Shown: positions 43,541-52,808 of the stretch, in pieces
Numbering within the stretch: position 1 is the first letter of the stretch
Layout: each line of letters opens with the position of its first letter
NCBI GenBank assembly: GCA_934466475.1
Contig: CAKSLI010000012.1
Span: 1-56,982 of the forward strand
Direction of reading: 5' to 3'
DNA from: an uncultured Oscillospiraceae bacterium
GTDB taxonomy: Bacteria; Bacillota; Clostridia; Oscillospirales; Ruminococcaceae
Length of the DNA: 56,982 bases
Notes under the pieces: model-generated
Databases searched by the model: none
Seen by the model: the letters and a program-made list of their open reading frames with translations, nothing else
What the model was told of the DNA's origin: nothing
Made by a program: the position numbers and the translations under genes

Positions 43541-44452
43541 ATGAAAAACGAACTTAGGAAGCTCAGGGTCAGGAACTTTGCAATGCTCCTGCTTGCCGGA
43601 TTTGTCAATGCATTCGGGATCACAGTGTTCCTCATGCCGGCGAATCTGTACGACAGCGGTATATCGGGAACTTCCATGCTGCTGGGCTATCTCACGCCGG
43701 ATTATCTTTCGCTTTCGCTGTTCCTGATAGTGCTGAACATTCCGCTTTTTCTGTACGGACTCAAACGTCAGGGTCTTGCATTCACGATATACGCCTGCTT
43801 TTCCGTGGCGAGCTACTCGTTCTTTTCGTGGCTGATAACCTACGTCCTGCCGATAGACGTTGCAACAAGCTCCCCGCTCGCAGGGGATGACAAGCTGCTC
43901 TGCGCGCTTTTCGGCGGACTTATTTCCGGCGTGGGGAGCGGCCTTGCGGTAAGATTCGGCGGAGCAATGGACGGAATAGAGGTGCTTGCGGTCATATTCT
44001 CGAAAAAGCTCGGCATGACGGTCGGAACCTTTGTGATGATCTACAATGTAATACTGTATATCGCCTGCGGATTCATATTCCAGAGCTGGGTGCTGCCGCT
44101 CTATTCCATAATTGCGTATTATGCGGCGCTGAAGATGCTGGACTTCATCGTTGAAGGTATCAGCCGTTCCAAGGCGGCTATGATAGTCACGGTGTGCCCG
44201 TCCGAGGTTGGAAAGGCGCTCAGCGAGGCTTTCGGCTGCGGTATTACCGAGATCCCTGCAAAGGGCGGCTATTCCGGGATAGACAGAACGGTGATATATT
44301 TTGTGGTGAACCGTTTCCAGGTCGGAAAAATGCGCAGCATAGTGCATGATGTCGATCCCACCGCTTACATAACGATCAACGAGGTCGCGGATATATTCAG
44401 CGCGAACCATGATAAGGGCGCGGTGAAAGAGGTCGCAGCCGCAGAGAAATGA
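43541..44452 (+). CDS. YitT-family membrane protein
   Basis: A 303-residue protein with about five to six transmembrane helices (residues 12-200, the YitT/DUF161 region) and a cytoplasmic C-terminal DUF2179 domain (about 215-295). The function of the family is not established; transport is suspected. AAGGAGGAC precedes the start, and it follows the asparaginase gene after 31 bases. Confidence 0.88.
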   Translation: MKNELRKLRVRNFAMLLLAGFVNAFGITVFLMPANLYDSGISGTSMLLGYLTPDYLSLSLFLIVLNIPLFLYGLKRQGLAFTIYACFSVASYSFFSWLITYVLPIDVATSSPLAGDDKLLCALFGGLISGVGSGLAVRFGGAMDGIEVLAVIFSKKLGMTVGTFVMIYNVILYIACGFIFQSWVLPLYSIIAYYAALKMLDFIVEGISRSKAAMIVTVCPSEVGKALSEAFGCGITEIPAKGGYSGIDRTVIYFVVNRFQVGKMRSIVHDVDPTAYITINEVADIFSANHDKGAVKEVAAAEK

Positions 44453-44458
44453 TTCCAC

Positions 44459-44493
44459 GGAGGCGCAGCCCGGTTCAGGCGGCGCTTCCTTTG
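44459..44493 (+). terminator. Terminator after the YitT gene
   Basis: An 8-bp GGAGGCGC/GCGCTTCC stem (one G-U) with an 15-base loop is followed by a short TTTG. Confidence 0.5.
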
Positions 44494-44547
44494 TGTATTA
44501 TCACAAAAACACATACCCCGGAATGAGATTATTTTCACGCTGAAAGG

Positions 44548-44576
44548 TTGACAAAACCGCTTAAATGTGCTATCAT
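44548..44576 (+). promoter_or_regulatory. Promoter of the amino-acid ABC transporter
   Basis: TTGACA and TATCAT are 17 bases apart, about 55 bases before the lipoprotein start. Confidence 0.85.
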
Positions 44577-44629
44577 AGTAAAGTGATTAGACGGCATTGC
44601 GCCGCGATACAGAGAAAGGAAACAAAAAA

Positions 44630-45526
44630 ATGAAGATCAAAAGAATAGCAGCTATGCTGCTTGCAGGCGTGCTCACAATGGGACTCTGCTCCTGCTCAGG
44701 CAACAATAATTCCAGCACCGCTGACGGCAGCTCCGCGGCCGACAACAGCTCAGTGGCTGACGACAGCTCCGCAGCAGACAATACCTCCACAGAGGGCGGA
44801 GACTGGCAGTACATAGCTGATAAGGGCAACTTTGTTGCAGGCATCACACTGTTCGAACCGATGAACTACTACGATGAGAACGGCGAGCTCACCGGCTTTG
44901 AGACCGAGTTCACCAAGGCTGTATGCGAAAAGCTCGGCGTTGAGGCTAAGTTCCAGGAGATCGAGTGGGACAAGAAGGAGATCGAGCTGAATGCAAAGAC
45001 GATCGACGCTATCTGGAACGGTCTGACCGTAACAGAGGACCGCAAGGAGAACATGGCTTTCTCCAAGTCCTATGTAAGAAACAAGCAGGTCGTAGTGATC
45101 AAGGTAGATAACAAGGACAAGTACACTGACGAGGCTTCCATGGCTGGCGCTTCCTGCGCGGCTGAGAGCGGCTCCGCTGGTCAGACTGCCATTGAGACAA
45201 GCGATGTTCTTTCCAAGAACGAGTTCATCGGCTCCTCTGCACAGAAGGACGTTCTGCTTGAAGTGAAGTCCGGCACTGTTGAGCTTGGCGTTCTGGACTA
45301 TGTAATGGCTAAGGCTTCCATCGGCGAGGGCACAGACTACAACGACCTGATGATCGTTGAGGGCGTTGAGCTTGCTCCCGAGGAGTACGCGATCGGCATG
45401 AGAAAGGGCGACACCGAGACAGTTGAGAAGGTCAACGGCGCTATTGATGAGCTGGTAGCTGACGGCACACTGAAGGCCCTTGCTGAGAAGTACGGTCTTG
45501 CAGACGTTTACGCATTCGATAACTAA
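44630..45526 (+). CDS. Polar amino-acid ABC transporter substrate-binding lipoprotein
   Basis: A 298-residue extracellular binding protein of the His/Glu/Gln type (SBP family 3). The signal peptide ends in a lipobox (LCSC, lipidated Cys22), then a Ser/Ala/Asp-rich linker of ~40 residues leads to the binding domain (GITLFEPMNYYDENGELTGFE and AIWNGLTVTEDR). ATG 44630 follows AGAAAGGA by nine bases. LspA (28298) should process it. A partial terminator separates it from the permease. Confidence 0.95.
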   Translation: MKIKRIAAMLLAGVLTMGLCSCSGNNNSSTADGSSAADNSSVADDSSAADNTSTEGGDWQYIADKGNFVAGITLFEPMNYYDENGELTGFETEFTKAVCEKLGVEAKFQEIEWDKKEIELNAKTIDAIWNGLTVTEDRKENMAFSKSYVRNKQVVVIKVDNKDKYTDEASMAGASCAAESGSAGQTAIETSDVLSKNEFIGSSAQKDVLLEVKSGTVELGVLDYVMAKASIGEGTDYNDLMIVEGVELAPEEYAIGMRKGDTETVEKVNGAIDELVADGTLKALAEKYGLADVYAFDN

Positions 45527-45545
45527 TAGACCAAACCGAATATGC

Positions 45546-45578
45546 GGGGTGGGACGTAAAGCCCCACCTTGCTTTTAT
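45546..45578 (+). terminator. Intra-operon partial terminator after the binding protein
   Basis: A GGTGGG/CCCACC stem with a 9-base loop is followed by TTGCTTTTATTT, between the binding-protein and permease genes. Such elements keep the binding protein in excess over the membrane parts. Confidence 0.65.
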
Positions 45579-45598
45579 TTAAAGAACGAGGTTGAAAA

Positions 45599-46246
45599 AT
45601 GTCATTTCTTGAAGTAACCGCGCAGCTCGCCAACGGATTTATGACAACGCTGCTGATTTTCGGCGTGACCCTTGTGGGAGCCATTCCGCTGGGACTGCTG
45701 ATAACCCTCGGCTCAATGTCGAAGATTCAGCCCATTAAATGGATATTCAAGGTTTTCGTCTGGATAATCCGCGGAACTCCGCTGATGCTTCAGATCATTC
45801 TGGTGTTCTATGGTCCTGGACTTATGGGGCTTACGATCAGGTTCGACAGACTGATGGCGGTTATTCTGGCGTTCATCATCAACTACGCCTGCTATTTCTC
45901 CGAGATATACCGCGGCGGTATCGAAAGCATTCCGAAAGGGCAGTACGAGGCGGGGCAGGTGCTTGGCATGACCAAGGCGCAGATTTTCTTCAAGGTGGTT
46001 CTGTTTCAGGTCATCAAGCGTATCGTTCCCCCTATGGGCAACGAGATAATCACGCTGGTAAAGGACACCTCCCTTGCGAGAGTTATCGCGGTGGTCGAGC
46101 TTGTAAAGGCGGCTGAGAACATCGTTTCGCTGAAGTCGCTTATCTGGCCGCTGTTCTATGTCGGCGCATTCTATCTGCTGTTCACCGGTATCGTAACGCT
46201 GCTGCTGAACTTCGCTGAGAAGAAGCTGAACTACTACCAGGGCTGA
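45599..46246 (+). CDS. Amino-acid ABC transporter permease
   Basis: A 215-residue permease of the HisM/GlnP type with about five helices. The EAA loop (RGGIESIPKGQYEAGQVLGM) contacts the ATPase. It starts 72 bases after the binding protein and is followed by the ATPase after 13 bases. Confidence 0.95.
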   Translation: MSFLEVTAQLANGFMTTLLIFGVTLVGAIPLGLLITLGSMSKIQPIKWIFKVFVWIIRGTPLMLQIILVFYGPGLMGLTIRFDRLMAVILAFIINYACYFSEIYRGGIESIPKGQYEAGQVLGMTKAQIFFKVVLFQVIKRIVPPMGNEIITLVKDTSLARVIAVVELVKAAENIVSLKSLIWPLFYVGAFYLLFTGIVTLLLNFAEKKLNYYQG

Positions 46247-46259
46247 TGGAGGTACGAAC

Positions 46260-47054
46260 ATGGCATTTTTAGAGGTCAACGGAATATTCAAGCGCTTCGG
46301 AAAGACCGAGGTGCTCAAGGGAATTGATTTCTCTATGGAAAAGGGCGAGGTGCTGGCGATAATCGGTTCCTCCGGCAGCGGCAAGACTACGCTGCTTCGC
46401 TGCCTGAACTTCCTCGAAACCCCGGACGTCGGGCAGGTAATCCTGAACGGAGACGAACTCTACAACGCAGAGCAGAAATATTCCGAACGCGAGATCCGCG
46501 AAAAGCGGCTCCAGTTCGGGCTGGTATTCCAGTCGTTCAATCTGTTCCCGCAGTACACGGTGCTGAGGAACGTGTGCCTTGCTCCGGAGCTCATGCGGAT
46601 AAACCAGAGCCCGGACAAGCTCACCCGTGCCGAGAAAGCGAAGATAAAGAGCGAGATAGAGGTGAACGCGCGTGCTATTCTGGCTTCCGTTGGACTGTCT
46701 GAGAAGCTGATGAACTATCCCTGCGAGCTTTCCGGCGGTCAGCAGCAGAGGGTCGCCATTGCGAGGGCACTCGCGATGAATCCGGCGATACTGTGCTTTG
46801 ACGAGCCGACCTCCGCGCTCGACCCGGAGCTCACCGGCGAGGTGCTCAGGGTCATCCGTGAGCTGAAAAACTCCGACCGCACGATGATAATCGTTACCCA
46901 TGAAATGGGCTTCGCGAGAAGCGCGGCGGACAAGGTTATCTTCATGGCTGACGGGGTCATCGAGGAGTACGGCACCCCCGATGAGGTGTTCGGCAGCCCC
47001 AGGAGCCCCAAGACCGTGGCGTTCCTTGAAAAGTCGCTTGAAAATATTACGTGA
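46260..47054 (+). CDS. Amino-acid ABC transporter ATP-binding protein
   Basis: A 264-residue GlnQ/ArtP-type ATPase: Walker A GSSGSGKTTLLRCLN, Q-loop in VFQSFNLFPQ, signature LSGGQQQRVAIARAL, Walker B CFDEPTSALDPEL, H-loop THEM. It completes the importer begun at 44630. It has a slightly longer region before the signature than E. coli GlnQ. Confidence 0.96.
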   Translation: MAFLEVNGIFKRFGKTEVLKGIDFSMEKGEVLAIIGSSGSGKTTLLRCLNFLETPDVGQVILNGDELYNAEQKYSEREIREKRLQFGLVFQSFNLFPQYTVLRNVCLAPELMRINQSPDKLTRAEKAKIKSEIEVNARAILASVGLSEKLMNYPCELSGGQQQRVAIARALAMNPAILCFDEPTSALDPELTGEVLRVIRELKNSDRTMIIVTHEMGFARSAADKVIFMADGVIEEYGTPDEVFGSPRSPKTVAFLEKSLENIT

Positions 47055-47098
47055 TGTTTTGCAATATCACAGATGTAATCCTGCAAAAATAATAAGTT

Positions 47099-47143
47099 AT
47101 TCAGCCTGCTGAGCCGATTCTGGACTTGCAGGCTGAATTTTAT
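47099..47143 (+). terminator. Terminator after the ABC transporter
   Basis: An 11-bp ATTCAGCCTGC/GCAGGCTGAAT stem with an 18-base loop is followed by TTTATG. Confidence 0.85.
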
Positions 47144-47178
47144 GCAAGACGGCATTTCAGCGAAAGGCAATTAAGCTG

Positions 47179-47232
47179 TGCATAATGCATATAAACTCCA
47201 GCATAAACATAGAACTATTTGTGCATATATGC
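47179..47232. promoter_or_regulatory. Paired palindromes upstream of glnN
   Basis: TGCATAATGCA (47179-47189) and GCATATATGC (47223-47232), both within TGTGCATA contexts, are about 43 bases centre to centre, near four helical turns. The second ends two bases before the glnN -35. They may be operator half-sets for a nitrogen regulator; no regulator is identified. Confidence 0.4.
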
Positions 47233-47234
47233 GA

Positions 47235-47263
47235 TTGACAAAATCCGCGTTTTCGGCTAAAAT
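47235..47263 (+). promoter_or_regulatory. Promoter of glnN
   Basis: TTGACA and TAAAAT are 17 bases apart. Transcription would begin near 47270, only ~16 bases before a strong terminator hairpin. Confidence 0.82.
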
Positions 47264-47285
47264 ATAAATGTAATCAAGAAACAAA

Positions 47286-47332
47286 GGCGTTTCGGGATAC
47301 GGACTTATTGTCCGCGTCCGAAACGCTTTTTT
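47286..47332 (+). terminator. Leader terminator/attenuator between promoter and glnN
   Basis: A GCGTTTCGG/CCGAAACGC stem with an inner GGAC/GTCC stem is followed by six T residues, in the 5' leader of glnN about 40 bases before the start codon. It would stop nearly all transcripts from the 47235 promoter unless antitermination or read-through occurs. Confidence 0.8.
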
Positions 47333-47374
47333 AGTTTCTGGAATCTACACACGATATCAAGGAGGAAAAGGGAC

Positions 47375-49465
47375 ATGGCAGAACATTTTAACGTAGTGGA
47401 ACAGTTCGGCATTGATGTATTCAATGAGGAAACAATGAAGCAGAGGCTTCCGAAGAACGTTTTCAAGGCACTGAAGAAGACCATTGCCGAGGGCAAGGAG
47501 CTTGACAGCAGCATTGCAGATGTAGTTGCAAGCGCAATGAAGGACTGGGCAATCGAGAAGGGCGCAACACATTACACCCACTGGTTCCAGCCTATGACCG
47601 GTATCACTGCTGAAAAGCACGACAGCTTCATCTCTCCGATGGGCGACGGCACTGTTATCATGGAGTTCTCAGGCAAGGAGCTCATCAAGGGCGAGCCTGA
47701 CGCTTCCAGCTTCCCGTCCGGCGGAATCAGAGCTACATTTGAGGCAAGAGGCTACACAGCATGGGATCCTACCTCCTACGCATTCGTAAAGGGCGGTTCC
47801 CTCTATATTCCTACCGCATTCTATTCCTACTCCGGCGAAGCACTGGACAAGAAGACCCCGCTGCTCCGTTCCATGGATGTTGTTTCTGACGCAGCGCTCA
47901 GGATCCTGAAGCTGTTCGGCAACACCACCGCAAAGAGAGTAGTTGCCACCGTAGGCGCTGAGCAGGAGTACTTCCTGGTAAACAAGGCTACCTACGATAA
48001 GAGAAAGGACCTGATCTTTACTGGCAGAACGCTGTTCGGCGCTCCCGCTCCCAAGGGTCAGGAGCTTGACGACCACTATTTCGGAACCATCAAGGACCGC
48101 GTAGCAAGCTACATGAAGGATCTTGACGAACACATGTGGAAGCTCGGCATCACCTCCAAGACCAAGCACAACGAGGTTGCTCCCGCACAGCACGAGAATG
48201 CTCCGATTTTCGCACCGGCTAACCTCGCTACCGACCAGAACCAGCTCACAATGGAGCTGATGAAGAAGATCGCTCTTGAGCACGGCCTTGTATGCCTGCT
48301 CCATGAGAAGCCTTTCGCAGGAATCAACGGTTCCGGTAAGCACGATAACTGGTCCCTGTCCACAGACGACGGTCAGAATCTGCTCGACCCCGGCAAGAGC
48401 CCGATGGAGAACGCGCAGTTCCTGACGTTCCTGGTAGCTATCATCAAGGCTGTTGACGAGTATTCCGATCTGCTCAGACTTTCCGTTGCTTCCGCCGGAA
48501 ACGACCACAGACTGGGCGCTAACGAGGCACCTCCCGCAATCATTTCTATCTTCCTCGGCGAGGAGCTTGAGAATGTGATCGAGGCTCTTGAGGAGGGCAA
48601 GGAGTACACCTCCGGCAGAGAAATGTTCAACGTGGGCGTTTCCTCGCTGCCTAACTTCCCGAAGGATACTACCGATAGAAACAGAACATCTCCGTTCGCA
48701 TTCACCGGCAACAAGTTCGAGTTCAGAAGCGCAGGCTCCAGCCTGAATATCGCAGGTCCGAACACCGTTCTGAACACGATCGTTGCAAATTCCCTGACTG
48801 AATTTGCAGACGAGCTCGAAAAGGCTGACGATTTCAACGCAGCCCTGCATGACCTGCTCGTTAAGAACATCAAGCAGCACAAGAGAGTTATCTTCAACGG
48901 CAACGGCTACGGCGCTGAGTGGCTGGTAGAGGCTGAAAAGCGCGGTCTGCCGAACCTCAAGACTACCGTTGACGCTATCCCGGCACTCACCGAGGAGAAG
49001 AACGTAAAGGTATTCACCAAGTTCGGCGTTTACAGCGAGGTAGAGCTCCATGCAAGACAGGAGATCAACTACGAGAACTACTCCAAGATCATCAACATAG
49101 AGGCGCTGACCACCAGCGACATGGCTAAGACAGAGATACTGCCCGCAGTAATGAAGTTCTCCAAGGACGTATGCGACATGGCAGCAAGCAAGAAGGCGCT
49201 CGGAATCGAGCCTGTTGTTGAGACTGAGCTTGCAAACAAGGCTAATACACTGACCATTTCCCTCAACGAGAAGATTGACGCGCTGAATGCCGCTATCGTA
49301 AAGGCGCAGGCTGTATCTGACTACGCTGAGCAGGCAAAGGCTTACTGCGATGATGTATTCGTTGCAATGCAGAGCCTCCGTGCTGTTGCCGACGAGCTTG
49401 AAACTATCGTTGGCGAGGAGTACTGGCCGTTCCCGACATACGATGAACTCCTGTTCAACGTATGA
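47375..49465 (+). CDS. glnN: Type III glutamine synthetase
   Basis: A 696-residue GSIII that makes glutamine from glutamate and ammonia; its length is typical of the type III class and about 250 residues longer than GSI. The GSIII N-terminal region ([14 protein letters not shown]), the [10 protein letters not shown] segment, the ATP/glutamate site (EQEYFLV) and [13 protein letters not shown] are present. AAGGAGG precedes the ATG by ~9 bases. It lies downstream of the amino-acid importer. The leader holds a terminator, so expression is probably controlled by attenuation. Confidence 0.96.
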   Translation: MAEHFNVVEQFGIDVFNEETMKQRLPKNVFKALKKTIAEGKELDSSIADVVASAMKDWAIEKGATHYTHWFQPMTGITAEKHDSFISPMGDGTVIMEFSGKELIKGEPDASSFPSGGIRATFEARGYTAWDPTSYAFVKGGSLYIPTAFYSYSGEALDKKTPLLRSMDVVSDAALRILKLFGNTTAKRVVATVGAEQEYFLVNKATYDKRKDLIFTGRTLFGAPAPKGQELDDHYFGTIKDRVASYMKDLDEHMWKLGITSKTKHNEVAPAQHENAPIFAPANLATDQNQLTMELMKKIALEHGLVCLLHEKPFAGINGSGKHDNWSLSTDDGQNLLDPGKSPMENAQFLTFLVAIIKAVDEYSDLLRLSVASAGNDHRLGANEAPPAIISIFLGEELENVIEALEEGKEYTSGREMFNVGVSSLPNFPKDTTDRNRTSPFAFTGNKFEFRSAGSSLNIAGPNTVLNTIVANSLTEFADELEKADDFNAALHDLLVKNIKQHKRVIFNGNGYGAEWLVEAEKRGLPNLKTTVDAIPALTEEKNVKVFTKFGVYSEVELHARQEINYENYSKIINIEALTTSDMAKTEILPAVMKFSKDVCDMAASKKALGIEPVVETELANKANTLTISLNEKIDALNAAIVKAQAVSDYAEQAKAYCDDVFVAMQSLRAVADELETIVGEEYWPFPTYDELLFNV

Positions 49466-49546
49466 TCCCCGCAGTAATGCGGCTTAAACATCGACTTAAA
49501 GCGTAAATTCTCGCTTTAAGATATCCCGCTCCCTTTCCCTTTTTTC

Positions 49547-49573
49547 GGGGCTGTCACAAGACAGCCCCCTTTT
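49547..49573 (+). terminator. Terminator after glnN
   Basis: An 8-bp GGGGCTGT/ACAGCCCC stem with a 6-base loop is followed by CTTTTCTTTT. An alternative 10-bp hairpin (CCCCCTTTTC/GAAAAGGGGG) overlaps its 3' arm. Confidence 0.85.
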
Positions 49574-49596
49574 CTTTTGGGAAAAGGGGGCGTGTT

Positions 49597-50934
49597 TTAT
49601 CCGGGGCGCTTTTGCGTAACTGCTTTTTTATAGACTATCACGGAGACGGCCGCGGATATGACCTCGGTTATCCAGAATGCATTCCAGACCGCGTCAGCGC
49701 TGAAGCAGCGTGTAAGAATAAACGCCGCCGGGATTATCAGCACGATGTAGCGGCACAGTGAGATCACCAGCGAGGGTATGCCTTTTCCGAGTCCCTCCAG
49801 CGCTCCGGAGGAAGTCACGGAGACCGCCGAAATAATGAATCCGGCGCTTATTATCCTGAGCGCTGTGGCACCCGCGGAAATTACCTCCTCGCTCTGCGTG
49901 AACAGCGACATGAGCTCCCGGGGGATCGCAAGGCATATCACCGTTCCGAGCACCATGATGACCCCGCTGGTCAGCAGAACGTCCCGGTAAAGCTGGCTCA
50001 CCCGCTTGTGTTCGCCGGCTCCGTAGTTATAGCCGACAAGCGGGCGCATGCCCTGGATTATTCCGTTTGCGGGGAGATAGAGAAAAGTCTGGAGCTTGTA
50101 GTAGATTCCCAGCACGAGTATGTACACTTCGGAATACGCCGCAAGAATCGCGTTCAGTGCGGAAATCAGTATCGAGGGGAGCGCCAGGTTCAGCACCGCG
50201 GGAATGCCTATCGAATACAGCCTTACGGTCATGTACCCCTGCGGTCTGAGGTATTTTCTGCGGAAATGAACACCGATATTGGTGCGGGAGTACACCACAA
50301 GGTAGATCGCGAGCGACACGCACTGACCGATTCCGGAGGCAAGAGCGGCGCCCTCTATTCCCATTCTGGGGAATCCGTACCCGAAAATCAGCATAGGGTC
50401 AAGGACGATATTGCAGACGCAGCCGCACAGCAGGCTTACCATGGAGGTTTTCATCCTGCCGACAGCCTGGAATATCTTTTCGAATGCCATGCCGAGGTTT
50501 ATTATAAGCGTGAAAGAGAATGCGATGTTTGAGTAGCGCACGCCGAGGTCGATGACCGCCTGGGAGGTCGTGAACATTCTGAGGAACGCCGGCATCACTG
50601 CAATGCTTGCTGCGGTGAGTATCACGCTATGGAGCACTGCGAACACAAGTCCCTGTGTTGCGGCGCGGTCCGCCTTTTCAGCGTCTCCGGCGCCGGAATA
50701 GAACGCGATGACTGCGTTGATACCGATTCCGAAGCCTATCCCGACTGCGTTTATCAGATTCTGAACAGGGAACACCAGGGAAAGCGCGGTCATTGCATCA
50801 TCGCTTATTTTCGCGACAAACAGACTGTCCACGATGTTGTACAGAGAGTTCACCAGCATTGACAGCACCATGGGCAGAGCCATGGACATCAGCAGCGGGA
50901 ACACCGGTTTGTCTTTCATAAAAGTATCGTTCAT
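49597..50934 (-). CDS. MATE-family multidrug/cation antiporter
   Basis: A 445-residue MATE exporter with twelve predicted helices in two halves (first half begins PLLMSMALPMVLSMLVNSLYN). It is of the NorM/DinF superfamily, with Na+ or H+ coupled export of drugs or metabolites. ATG 50934 is chosen, four bases after AGGAGG, although an in-frame open frame continues upstream through the leader to 51030. Its own promoter and a leader terminator precede it. Confidence 0.93.
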   Translation of the reverse strand: MNDTFMKDKPVFPLLMSMALPMVLSMLVNSLYNIVDSLFVAKISDDAMTALSLVFPVQNLINAVGIGFGIGINAVIAFYSGAGDAEKADRAATQGLVFAVLHSVILTAASIAVMPAFLRMFTTSQAVIDLGVRYSNIAFSFTLIINLGMAFEKIFQAVGRMKTSMVSLLCGCVCNIVLDPMLIFGYGFPRMGIEGAALASGIGQCVSLAIYLVVYSRTNIGVHFRRKYLRPQGYMTVRLYSIGIPAVLNLALPSILISALNAILAAYSEVYILVLGIYYKLQTFLYLPANGIIQGMRPLVGYNYGAGEHKRVSQLYRDVLLTSGVIMVLGTVICLAIPRELMSLFTQSEEVISAGATALRIISAGFIISAVSVTSSGALEGLGKGIPSLVISLCRYIVLIIPAAFILTRCFSADAVWNAFWITEVISAAVSVIVYKKAVTQKRPG

Positions 50935-50956
50935 TTTACCTCCTGCCTGAAAAATT

Positions 50957-50999
50957 GCATAAAAATAGCCACACGAACGCATTTCAGCATTCGTGTGGC
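50957..50999 (-). terminator. Leader terminator/attenuator of the MATE gene
   Basis: On the minus strand a 13-bp stem (GCCACACGAATGC with GCGTTCGTGTGGC, one mismatch pair) is followed by TATTTTTATG. It lies between the promoter (51057-51085) and the MATE start. A short open frame from ATG 51030 runs across it, in frame with the MATE gene. Confidence 0.75.
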
Positions 51000-51056
51000 G
51001 AAAAGTGAGCAACTCAGGAAAAATCCACATCAATGTTTTCGGTGATCAGCCAATAA

Positions 51057-51085
51057 ATTATAACACAAAGATTGGATCCTGTCAA
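51057..51085 (-). promoter_or_regulatory. Consensus promoter of the MATE gene
   Basis: On the minus strand TTGACA (51080-51085) and TATAAT (51057-51062) are 17 bases apart, immediately after the ridA stop. It gives a leader of ~115 bases. Confidence 0.88.
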
Positions 51086-51109
51086 GTGGTGCGGTCGATT
51101 TTCTGAATA

Positions 51110-51481
51110 TCAGAGATCGGCAATGACCTCGACCTCAACGAGCGCGCCCTTGGGAAGGTTGAGACCGCCTACGCAGGAGCGTGCGGGCTTGCCGGTGAAG
51201 TACTCGCCATAAACTGCGTTGAATGCGGCAAAATCGCCGATATCGTGCAGGAAGCATGTAGTCTTTACAACCTTGGAGAGGTCAGAACCGGCAGCTGCGA
51301 GCACAGCCTTGAGGTTCTCGCAAACCTGTCTGGACTGTCCCTCGATACCGCCCTCTGCAAGGTCGCCGGTAGCCGGAACAATAGCGATCTGACCGGAGGT
51401 GTAAACCATGTTCCCTACAACCTTTGCCTGTGTGTAGGGACCGATAGCTGCGGGAGCGTTGGTTGTGAATACGTCTTTCAT
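51110..51481 (-). CDS. ridA: RidA-family enamine/imine deaminase
   Basis: A 123-residue RidA (YjgF/YER057c/UK114) trimer protein that hydrolyses 2-aminoacrylate and 2-aminocrotonate released by PLP enzymes such as threonine dehydratase. The active-site Arg lies in KPARSCVG, with TSGQIAI and VEVEVIADL flanking motifs. It is 18 bases downstream of ilvA in the same operon, so the source of the toxic intermediate and its scavenger are coexpressed. Confidence 0.96.
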   Translation of the reverse strand: MKDVFTTNAPAAIGPYTQAKVVGNMVYTSGQIAIVPATGDLAEGGIEGQSRQVCENLKAVLAAAGSDLSKVVKTTCFLHDIGDFAAFNAVYGEYFTGKPARSCVGGLNLPKGALVEVEVIADL

Positions 51482-51499
51482 GTTGGTTCTCCTTTAAAT

Positions 51500-52693
51500 T
51501 TAGTCTACGATCTTGAAGCCTGCGTCTGTGAGAGCCTGCTTGATCTGGTTGAGGTGCTCAAAGTTCCTGGTTTCCATTTCTACTCTGAGGTAGCAGCCGT
51601 TGATGTCGGAATTTCCGACATGCTCATGGTGAACGCCGACAACATTGCCGCCGAGTCCGGCGATTATCTTGGATACGCCGAGAAGCTGACCGGGCTTGTC
51701 CAGGAGCTCGATATTGAGCAGGGCAGTCCTTCCGGACTTGACAAGACCGCGGTGAATGACTCTGGACAGGATGGTAACATCAATGTTGCCGCCTGAAACG
51801 AGGCATACGACCTTCTTGCCCTTTACAGGAACCTTATCAAACATTACCGCTGCAACGGAAACTGCGCCTGCGCCCTCGGAAATGAGCTTCTGCTGCTCGA
51901 TGAGCGCGAGTATGGCAGCCGCGATCTCATCATCGGATACGGTAACGATCTCATCAACATACTTGCTGCAAATGTCGAATGTGTTCTTGCCAGGCTCCTT
52001 TACTGCGATACCATCGGCAATGGTGGAAACCTTGTCAAGACGCTCGATCTTGCCGTCGCGGACAGCGTTGAGCATACTCGGAGCACCTGCTGCCTGAACG
52101 CCGTAAACCTTGATTTTCGGGTTGAGCTGCTTGATCGTATAAGCAACGCCGGAGATAAGTCCGCCGCCGCCGATAGGAACTACGACTGCGTCTACGTCGG
52201 GGAGCTGTTCAAGGACTTCAAGACCTATGGTTCCCTGACCTGCGATAACATCCTCGTCGTCGAACGGGTGGATAAAGGTGTAACCCTTTTCATCGCGGAG
52301 CTGAAGTGCCTTTGCGTAGGCGTCATCATAAACGCCCTCAACGAGGCAGACTTCCGCACCGTAGGACTTGGTAGCCTCTACTTTAGATATAGGAGCGCCG
52401 TCCGGCAGGCAGATAAGTGACTTGATGCCCGCTCTGGACGCCGCCAGGGCAACGCCCTGCGCGTGGTTGCCGGCGGAGCAGGCGATAACGCCCTTTGCCT
52501 TTTCCTCCTCGCTGAGCTGGGAGATCTTGAAATACGCGCCTCTTACTTTAAAGGAACCGGTCACCTGAAGGTTCTCGGTCTTAAGATAAACCTCAGCCTC
52601 CTTGTTGATTTTTGGAGCCTTGATGAGGTCGGTTTCTCTGATTACCTCTTTAAGAACGTGGGACGCTTTGTAAACCTTGTCTAATGTCAGCAT
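51500..52693 (-). CDS. ilvA: Threonine ammonia-lyase with C-terminal ACT domain
   Basis: A 397-residue fold-type II PLP enzyme making 2-oxobutanoate and ammonia from threonine, first step of isoleucine synthesis. The PLP Lys is in GSFKVRGAY (K49), and the phosphate-binding glycine loop is in IGGGGLISG. A single ACT-like domain occupies about 325-397, the short one-ACT type. ATG 52693 follows AGGAGG by eight bases; the open frame extends upstream to 52846 through the leader. A T-box-like leader with an ATC (Ile) specifier candidate supports a biosynthetic role. Confidence 0.93.
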   Translation of the reverse strand: MLTLDKVYKASHVLKEVIRETDLIKAPKINKEAEVYLKTENLQVTGSFKVRGAYFKISQLSEEEKAKGVIACSAGNHAQGVALAASRAGIKSLICLPDGAPISKVEATKSYGAEVCLVEGVYDDAYAKALQLRDEKGYTFIHPFDDEDVIAGQGTIGLEVLEQLPDVDAVVVPIGGGGLISGVAYTIKQLNPKIKVYGVQAAGAPSMLNAVRDGKIERLDKVSTIADGIAVKEPGKNTFDICSKYVDEIVTVSDDEIAAAILALIEQQKLISEGAGAVSVAAVMFDKVPVKGKKVVCLVSGGNIDVTILSRVIHRGLVKSGRTALLNIELLDKPGQLLGVSKIIAGLGGNVVGVHHEHVGNSDINGCYLRVEMETRNFEHLNQIKQALTDAGFKIVD

Positions 52694-52775
52694 ATAAATA
52701 CTCCTCCTGCCGATTTCGGCTGATTTTTGCCGGTGTGCTGTCCGGTCAGAAATACGGGTGCAGAGGAGCAAGCTA

Positions 52776-52808
52776 TAAAAAAAGCCCTCGATCGGGGTGA
52801 TAGAGGGC
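52776..52808 (-). terminator. Terminator of the ilvA leader
   Basis: A GCCCTC/GAGGGC stem with inner ATC/GAT pairs is followed by seven T residues on the minus strand, about 85 bases before the ilvA start. Confidence 0.85.

Noticed and set aside
47270..47332. Dual-hairpin ANTAR antitermination site or glutamine riboswitch before glnN
   Set aside because: Only one hairpin fits between the predicted transcript start and the U-tract, and the loop (TTATT) is not the expected hexaloop. No known glutamine aptamer pattern is visible.
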